Shown piece by piece: positions 58,629 through 64,000 of a stretch of 64,000 bases of DNA. Numbering within the stretch: position 1 is the first letter of the stretch; each line of letters starts with the position of its first letter. A program made the translations under genes and the position numbers. Origin of the DNA: JAPPOI01 sp028818055 (GTDB taxonomy: Bacteria > Pseudomonadota > Alphaproteobacteria > Rhodobacterales > Rhodobacteraceae). The stretch is taken from the NCBI GenBank assembly GCA_965267405.1, contig OZ253954.1, forward strand, positions 2,604,001 to 2,668,000, given 5' to 3'. The notes under the pieces were generated by a model. That model saw nothing but the letters and a program-made list of their open reading frames with translations, was not told the DNA's origin and ran no database searches.

Positions 58629-60643
58629 CTCGCCTCCGCCAAACTGCGAGCTTCCCGATCTTTGAGACATAGCCGCGACGGCAAAAAGCTTTCCGTCTGC
58701 TGGGTCTTGAGCTCGGGGAAGAGCGCGAAAATCTCTGAACGTGCACAGTCTGCCAGGGCAGACAAACCCATTTCACCGGGACAGAAGCTTTCGCTAGGCG
58801 CACCATTTGCCACAATGATCTGGTGTCGATCAAACAAGACGTGGAAGTAGGTGACCATACCGCAAAAATCGATTGTGACATCAAAGTTGTTCACCAGAGA
58901 TTTCGCTGGAACCAGAACCTCACTTTCTCCAAACAACAACTGTGGCGCATAGCCCCTAACCAACATGCGATGTTGGGGTGAAACCAAAAGATCTCGGGAA
59001 TTCCCATAGGCGCCGGTTGCAAACCGAATAGGTGCGAATGCACCAGTAGCGCGGACGGTGCGCTGCCCAATCCAACGGATCGGTTGGATGCCATTGTCGA
59101 TGGTCACGATCTGATCACCCGGCTTCAGCGTCTCTATGCGACGTTCGCCTGCAGGTGTTTGGATATAGGTACCCTTGGTGAAGCAAATGATGTCGCGGAA
59201 GTCGAAATCGTTTGTAAGCGGAACAGCATTTGTCCCGTCAGCACTCACGTCACCATCCGTGTCCAGCAACGTGAACGCGCCACCAGTGTAATCCAGATCG
59301 TTCGGATCAGCGCCGACCACATCGTCGACAACGTCGGCAATTCCATCGCCGTCACTATCGCCCGAGGCGTCAATCGCTGCCTGACTTACACCGTGTCCCG
59401 CTTCGTCTGTGTCTGATATCCCGTCGTCGTCCGAGTCTGTGTCCAAAACGTCGTGCGTTCCGTCACCGTCTGTATCGACGAGCGTTAGACCAATTGACCC
59501 AGCCGCACCTGTGGTTGGTGTGGCGTCGTAGGCGTCGTCCAATCCATCGCCGTCTGTGTCAGTTCCAGTCGGTTCAACGTAGCTTTGTGTTGCCTGTGCC
59601 TCGACATTGTCGGTGATCCCATCGTTGTCACTGTCGAGGTCGAGATGGTCCGCAATTCCGTCGCCATCGCTGTCAGTCGTGGTGATGATCGGACTGACGG
59701 TAAAGGTTTCAGTAATTGAAGACCCAAAGTTCGGATTAGGGCCCGAGTCCAGGACGACTACGCCGTCAGCTTCGATGACATAGCTGGCCGGATCGGTTCC
59801 CCCTAATCCGTCGCCAAAGTCATCCAAGATGGTGAACGTATAGTCCCCAACCTGCGAAATACTAACATTTGTCACCTCGACGGTGGAGTTAATCGTGGTG
59901 TCGCTAGCTATGAGATTGCCGTCTGGGTCCCGAAGCTCCCAACGTGTGTTGTCGATTTCGGCCCATTGGTCGCCGTCAAACGTGATGGTCAGTGTTGTGG
60001 GGGAACTTTCAGAATAGCCCTCATCAACGTCCAGAATGCCATCATTGTCGTCATCGATATCGTCGATGTCGGGTGTTCCATCTCCGTCTGTGTCCGGCGG
60101 AGGGATGTCGAACGTAAGATCCGAAATACCAGAACCACCGGTTGAAGTACCATTTGGGCCCGGTTCGAAGGTAAGTTCGATTTCGGAGATTGGACCGGCC
60201 ATATTGAACGAAATGTCGTTCGATATTGTTCCCGTTGCCTCAATCGATACTGAGCCGTCCGGATTGGCGGTGACCACTTCGTCTTGAATGCCACTGAGCG
60301 CTGCGATCACATCGGCAGACGGCATAAGGTTGCCGTCTTCGTCGTAGACATAAATTGTCCACGCGTCGTCAAACGTGCTGCCGCCGTCATCGTTTACATG
60401 ATTGATGTCGAAAGACAGGTTTTCGATCGGGTTTGAGAATTGGTAGTTCGCGACGATGGGCGAAGTGACCGCAAACGCTCCGAACTCCGAAATGTTGTTT
60501 CCGCCTTGAGTTTCGTCCCATGCATTGGCGGTGAACGTGGCGGTTATTTGAGTGCTGTTTCCACTTTCGGTAAGGGTCGTTGACCCGCTCTCAGCAAATC
60601 CCGTGGCACCGTTGATCCAGATCGCGTTATCAAGTGTCGCCAT
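58625..60643 (-). CDS. Hint-domain protein with calcium-type aspartate repeats
   Basis: The 672-residue protein begins with a beta-rich domain (about 1-180). An Asp-rich region (about 180-485) holds eight or nine thrombospondin-type-3-like units such as DTDGDGTPDIDD and DSDNDGITD, expected to bind calcium, with a second beta domain between the first pair. A Hint (Hedgehog/intein-type) domain follows from about 485, beginning ICFTKGTYIQTPAGERRIE and carrying VSPQHRMLV and YFHVLFDRHQII. There is no classical signal peptide, so secretion by a type I system is likely. The ATG at 60643 is preferred over a TTG six codons earlier. Confidence 0.87.
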   Translation of the reverse strand: MATLDNAIWINGATGFAESGSTTLTESGNSTQITATFTANAWDETQGGNNISEFGAFAVTSPIVANYQFSNPIENLSFDINHVNDDGGSTFDDAWTIYVYDEDGNLMPSADVIAALSGIQDEVVTANPDGSVSIEATGTISNDISFNMAGPISEIELTFEPGPNGTSTGGSGISDLTFDIPPPDTDGDGTPDIDDIDDDNDGILDVDEGYSESSPTTLTITFDGDQWAEIDNTRWELRDPDGNLIASDTTINSTVEVTNVSISQVGDYTFTILDDFGDGLGGTDPASYVIEADGVVVLDSGPNPNFGSSITETFTVSPIITTTDSDGDGIADHLDLDSDNDGITDNVEAQATQSYVEPTGTDTDGDGLDDAYDATPTTGAAGSIGLTLVDTDGDGTHDVLDTDSDDDGISDTDEAGHGVSQAAIDASGDSDGDGIADVVDDVVGADPNDLDYTGGAFTLLDTDGDVSADGTNAVPLTNDFDFRDIICFTKGTYIQTPAGERRIETLKPGDQIVTIDNGIQPIRWIGQRTVRATGAFAPIRFATGAYGNSRDLLVSPQHRMLVRGYAPQLLFGESEVLVPAKSLVNNFDVTIDFCGMVTYFHVLFDRHQIIVANGAPSESFCPGEMGLSALADCARSEIFALFPELKTQQTESFLPSRLCLKDREARSLAEAS

Positions 60644-61050
60644 ATCGTCAGGTCCGATCAACTAGAGTTGGAGCGCAGGCATTACCCAAGATTTTGGGTT
60701 TAGGCTGATCGGGTTTTTTGGACCCATTTTTCGCGGGTCGGTATCTGTCTTGACGCAGGGTATTCAGGGGCGCCATGAACCAAAGTCTCCTCGTTATGCC
60801 ACAGCACTTACAAAGGCGCGAACGCCCCATTACACCATGTTTGGATTCCTCCCCGTTTGTCCTGAGTGGCAGCCAGAACAGCGAATCTCGAACCCGAGAT
60901 TAAGGCAGATATTGCGTCACGCAACGAAAGATCGACAAAATCGAGTGGGCCAAACAATCCAGAGTAGAAAACCGTTTCAAACTGCTCGGCCCAATGGAGT
61001 CTAGTCCCGAACCGGTTGTTGTTGCGTGGAAATATGCTACCCAAGGGTGC
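60644..61050. other. 407-base gap, no gene supported
   Basis: The gap separates the divergent Hint-protein and methyltransferase genes. A short open frame at 60750-61004 has no recognisable sequence or ribosome site. ACCCAA-GATT-TTGGGT (60684-60699) is a small hairpin near the Hint-protein start. Otherwise I see nothing definite; promoters for both genes must lie here. Confidence 0.6.
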
Positions 61051-61482
61051 ATGAAGCAATTTGATCTACCGCCGGTTTGGACGTTGGTCTTCGCCGTTTT
61101 GGCTTGGGTCCAGCCGTTCCGATTGGACCTCGCGATGCTAAAGCCTTTGGCATTGGTTTTCTGGTTGGCCGCCGCGTTTCTCTTCCTTGCCGCATCCATG
61201 GAGTTTTTGCGATCCAAGACCAGCATCATTCCTCGGCAAACACCTTCGGCAATGATCAACGGTGGCATCTTCCGAATTTCCAGAAACCCAATCTATCTGG
61301 CCGATGTTCTTATCTTGGCCGGCGTGACGTTTTGGACCGGATCGATTATTGGATTTGGTCTGGTACCCGTTTTGGTTTGGGTTTTGACCCAACGTTTTAT
61401 CGTTGGCGAAGAAGCCGCATTGCGAGAGACATTCGCTGAAGAATTTGATGAATACTCAAAAAACGTCCGTCGTTGGCTCTGA
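61051..61482 (+). CDS. small membrane methyltransferase, isoprenylcysteine/phospholipid methyltransferase family
   Basis: The 143-residue protein has four to five hydrophobic segments and the C-terminal ICMT/PEMT signature GGIFRISRNPIYLADVLILAG. EEAALRETFAEEFDEYSKNVRRWL follows, where RNPxY and the EE pair bind S-adenosylmethionine. The ATG at 61051 has AAGGG upstream; an in-frame start 19 codons earlier is not supported. The natural substrate in bacteria is usually unknown. It precedes pntA by about 110 bases on the same strand. Confidence 0.83.
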   Translation: MKQFDLPPVWTLVFAVLAWVQPFRLDLAMLKPLALVFWLAAAFLFLAASMEFLRSKTSIIPRQTPSAMINGGIFRISRNPIYLADVLILAGVTFWTGSIIGFGLVPVLVWVLTQRFIVGEEAALRETFAEEFDEYSKNVRRWL

Positions 61483-61592
61483 AATGCATACGAATGTATT
61501 CCTCTCACGTCATTGAGGTTTGTGCGCGACGCCGCTAGACACCAGCGAAATCGACCTAAGTTTACGGACGCGGAAAGATAAGGGGATCGCTC

Positions 61593-63161
61593 ATGAAGAT
61601 CGGAGCGCCAAAGGAAAGTGCGGCGGGCGAAGCGCGAGTTGCGATGACTCCGCAAAGCGCGAAAGACCTTCAGAAACTCGGCTACGAATGCCTGATCGAA
61701 GAGGGCGCCGGAGAGGCGGCTGGCTTTGGAGATGCAGCGTATCAGGAAGCTGGCGTCACTATCGTTAGCGGATCTGCAATTTGGGACGATGCTGATGTCG
61801 TCGCGAAAGTGCGCCCGCCCACGGATGACGAGGCAATGAAGCTGAGCGAGGGTCAAACCCTGATCTCGTTTTTCTATCCAGCGGCAAATGAAGCGTTGAT
61901 GGAAACTGCCAAGTCGCGTGGCGCGAACGTGATTGCCATGGATATGGTGCCGCGCATAAGCCGGGCGCAGAAAATGGACGCCCTGTCGTCCATGGCGAAC
62001 ATCGCCGGGTATCGCGCCGTAATCGAAGCAGGCAACAACTTTGGCCGGTTCTTTACTGGTCAGGTAACCGCTGCCGGCAAGGTACCACCGGCCAAAGTTT
62101 TGGTTGTGGGAGCTGGCGTCGCCGGTTTGGCCGCTATTGGGACAGCAACTTCGTTGGGCGCCATTACACTGGCCTTTGATGTCCGCCCCGAGGTTGCAGA
62201 ACAAATTGAATCGATGGGGGCTGAGTTCGTTTTCCTCGAGTTTAACGAAGAACAGACGGACGGCGCGGCGACCGGCGGCTATGCTGCTCCGTCCAGCCCG
62301 GAGTTTCGCGAGGCGCAACTGGCCAAATTCCGTGAACTCGCACCGGACGTCGATATCGTCATAACAACTGCACTCATTCCGAACCGCGATGCGCCTGTCC
62401 TTTGGACCAAAGATATGGTCGAGATGATGAAGCCAGGTAGCGTGATCGTCGACTTGGCAGCTGAACGCGGTGGCAACTGCGAGCTCACCGTCGCTGACGA
62501 AAAAATCGTCACGGACAATGGTGTGACCATTGTGGGCTATACAGATTTCCCATCTCGAATGGCGACGCAATCATCGTTGCTTTATTCGACGAACATTCGT
62601 CACATGATGACTGACCTGACCCCGGAAAAAGATGGTCAGGTTGTTCACGACATGGAAGACGATGTCATTCGCGGAGCGACTGTCACGCATGCTGGCGAGA
62701 TTACGTATCCGCCGCCGCCTCCGAAAGTTCAGGCCATTGCGGCGCAGCCAAAAGCGGCACCGAAAGAACTGACTGCTGAAGAAAAACGCGCCCAGGAAGT
62801 GCTGGCCTTCAAGAAAGAGACCCGCAATCAGGTTGGTCTTCTGGCAATTGGTGCTGCGGCGATCCTTGCGGTTGGTCTGGTGGCCCCGGCAAGCTTCATG
62901 CAGCATTTCATCGTTTTCGTGCTGAGCGTCTTTGTCGGCTTCCAGGTGATCTGGAACGTCTCACATTCGTTGCATACGCCGCTCATGGCGGTAACGAACG
63001 CGATCTCGTCAATCATTATCCTTGGGGCTCTGATGCAAGTCGGATCAAGCTCGTGGCTGATCATGATACTTGCGGCCTTGGGTATTTTGATGGCGGCCGT
63101 GAACATCTTTGGTGGCTTCCTTGTCACCCGGCGCATGCTCGCCATGTTCCAGAAATCTTAA
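61593..63161 (+). CDS. pntA: NAD(P) transhydrogenase subunit alpha
   Basis: The 522-residue subunit forms the proton-pumping transhydrogenase with PntB. The N-terminal NAD(H)-binding domain I (about 1-380) has GAPKESAAGEARVAMTP, VLVVGAGVAGLAAIGTATSLGA and the GNCELT region. Its C-terminal part holds three to four membrane helices (about 410-520). It is the fused E. coli-like form, not the split PntAA/PntAB of Rhodospirillum. pntB starts 15 bases after its stop. The pair makes NADPH from NADH at the expense of the proton gradient. Confidence 0.96.
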   Translation: MKIGAPKESAAGEARVAMTPQSAKDLQKLGYECLIEEGAGEAAGFGDAAYQEAGVTIVSGSAIWDDADVVAKVRPPTDDEAMKLSEGQTLISFFYPAANEALMETAKSRGANVIAMDMVPRISRAQKMDALSSMANIAGYRAVIEAGNNFGRFFTGQVTAAGKVPPAKVLVVGAGVAGLAAIGTATSLGAITLAFDVRPEVAEQIESMGAEFVFLEFNEEQTDGAATGGYAAPSSPEFREAQLAKFRELAPDVDIVITTALIPNRDAPVLWTKDMVEMMKPGSVIVDLAAERGGNCELTVADEKIVTDNGVTIVGYTDFPSRMATQSSLLYSTNIRHMMTDLTPEKDGQVVHDMEDDVIRGATVTHAGEITYPPPPPKVQAIAAQPKAAPKELTAEEKRAQEVLAFKKETRNQVGLLAIGAAAILAVGLVAPASFMQHFIVFVLSVFVGFQVIWNVSHSLHTPLMAVTNAISSIIILGALMQVGSSSWLIMILAALGILMAAVNIFGGFLVTRRMLAMFQKS

Positions 63162-63176
63162 GGTAGGGGTGGACTA

Positions 63177-64000
63177 ATGGACTTCGGATTTACCACCGCT
63201 GCCTACGTCGTTGCGGCTGTTCTTTTCATCTTCTCGCTCGGTGGTCTGTCAGGTCAGGAAAGCGCGAAGCGTGCGGTCTGGTACGGCATTGTCGGCATGG
63301 CGATTGCGGTTGTTGCAACTCTTATCGGCCCGGGCGCCGGACTGTGGCCGCTATCAATCATCCTGATCGCGATTGGCGCGGTCGTTGGCTATCAACTTGC
63401 GACCAAGGTCGAGATGACCCAGATGCCCGAGTTGGTCGCAATCATGCACTCGCTCGTCGGCCTGGCGGCCGTATTTGTTGGCTTCAACGCTGATATGACC
63501 ATCGGAATGGTTGATGCGGCGAAGGCTGCTGGCGAGGGTGTCGAAGGCGTTTTCGCAGAGCTTGTCGCAAAAAAGACCCCGATTGAAATCACCATCCTGC
63601 AGGTTGAGCTGGTGCTGGGTATCTGGATTGGTGCGGTGACGTTCACCGGATCAGTGATTGCTTATGGAAAACTGTCTGGCCGTGTCGACAGCGCAGCAAC
63701 GCAGCTTCCTGGCGGACACCTTTTGAATGCCGCTGCTGCAATCCTCTCGGTTTTGTTGCTGATGATGTATCTCGGTGGATCGGGAAGCTGGACGCTGGTT
63801 CTTATGACACTGGCCGCGCTTTTCATCGGCTACCATCTGATCATGGGCATTGGCGGAGCCGACATGCCAGTCGTTGTGTCCATGTTGAACAGCTATTCGG
63901 GCTGGGCAGCAGCTGCCATCGGGTTCTCGCTTGGCAATGACCTTCTGATCGTCGTGGGTGCGCTTGTAGGTTCGTCAGGTGCGATCCTGTCTTACATCAT
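63177..64000 (+). CDS. pntB: NAD(P) transhydrogenase subunit beta (partial, runs off the end)
   Basis: Only the first 274 codons are inside the window. They give an N-terminal membrane part starting MDFGFTTAAYVVAAVLFIFSLGGLSGQESAKRA, with KVEMTQMPELVAIMHSLVGLAAVFVGFN and GGSGSWTLVLMT-type helices, as in PntB. The hydrophilic NADP(H) domain III is beyond the window. It follows pntA by 15 bases with AGGTAGGGGTGGA as the ribosome region. No stop or frameshift is seen, so incompleteness is due only to the window edge. Confidence 0.95.
   Translation, partial: MDFGFTTAAYVVAAVLFIFSLGGLSGQESAKRAVWYGIVGMAIAVVATLIGPGAGLWPLSIILIAIGAVVGYQLATKVEMTQMPELVAIMHSLVGLAAVFVGFNADMTIGMVDAAKAAGEGVEGVFAELVAKKTPIEITILQVELVLGIWIGAVTFTGSVIAYGKLSGRVDSAATQLPGGHLLNAAAAILSVLLLMMYLGGSGSWTLVLMTLAALFIGYHLIMGIGGADMPVVVSMLNSYSGWAAAAIGFSLGNDLLIVVGALVGSSGAILSYI

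Noticed and set aside
60750..61004. Short frame in the gap before the methyltransferase gene
   Set aside because: No ribosome site, no recognisable domain, and it overlaps the likely promoter region.
61293..62570. Long minus-strand open frame of about 425 codons over pntA
   Set aside because: It is entirely antisense to the clearly conserved pntA, has no family features, and its Arg/His/Ser-rich composition is typical of a shadow frame.
63177..64000. pntB considered truncated or a pseudogene
   Set aside because: The frame is open to the last base and is cut only by the window boundary.
1..64000. CRISPR arrays, insertion sequences, prophage or defence islands
   Set aside because: No regularly spaced repeats, transposase or integrase genes, or known defence proteins were seen anywhere in the window.

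Overview
The window looks like a chromosomal segment of a marine alphaproteobacterium of the family Rhodobacteraceae (Roseobacter group). This is inferred from gene content: a VPLPA-CTERM surface protein, a Hint-domain protein with calcium-type repeats, an frcBCAK/frcR fructose locus, a two-domain ALDH16 next to deoC, cobS/cobT with bolA and a J-domain gene nearby, and full-length pntA-pntB. I see no prophage, insertion sequence, integrase or CRISPR array. Almost everything is ordinary, tightly packed chromosome with many 1-4 base start/stop overlaps.

Layout. 1-2951: riboflavin operon (ribE end, an unknown gene, ribBA, ribH) running into nusB. 2999-9297: on the minus strand sdaA, then hflK-hflC-DUF2065, then rpiA-gor. 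9414-11597: tRNA-Leu, tig and an isolated small gene with a strong hairpin over its stop codon. 11662-20664: pxpA and tesA on minus, a YbbA/YbbP-type ABC exporter diverging from tesA, a polar amino-acid ABC transporter, and pxpB-pxpC on minus. 20770-25882: tRNA-Met and the fructose uptake locus with a divergent ROK regulator. 25920-31356: class IV aminotransferase, a small secreted protein and glycolate oxidase glcDEF. 31440-38304: two trypsin-like proteases, Hsp20, ALDH16 with deoC, and a hydrolase/OsmC fusion. 38591-46675: CLC channel, DUF427, aminopeptidase P, cobaltochelatase cobT and cobS, exported MsrB. 46828-54884: J-domain protein, BolA, VPLPA-CTERM protein, gatB, two overlapping transglycosylase-like genes, a membrane-anchored unknown and an acyltransferase. 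54930-61482: DUF2256, malate synthase G (glcB) with glcG, a class I glutamine-amidotransferase-like hydrolase, the Hint protein and a small membrane methyltransferase. 61593-64000: pntA and the start of pntB.

How parts work together. Glycolate is oxidised to glyoxylate by GlcDEF and condensed with acetyl-CoA by GlcB. The two loci are 27 kb apart but carry the same 26-bp motif, TAAATTGG-N11-TACCAAT, upstream of each first gene, which suggests one shared regulator. DeoC releases acetaldehyde that the adjacent ALDH16 can oxidise. PxpA with PxpB/PxpC would form 5-oxoprolinase, split around a polar amino-acid transporter. FrcBCA imports fructose with FrcK and FrcR alongside.

The most interesting non-coding signals are the shared glc motif, a long palindrome between frcB and frcR, a terminator with no gene before it upstream of msrB, the hairpin covering the end of the small gene at 11385, and structured leaders before hsp20 and the VPLPA-CTERM gene. 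I did not find a clearly new multi-gene system. All calls were made by reading the sequence; no database search was run.
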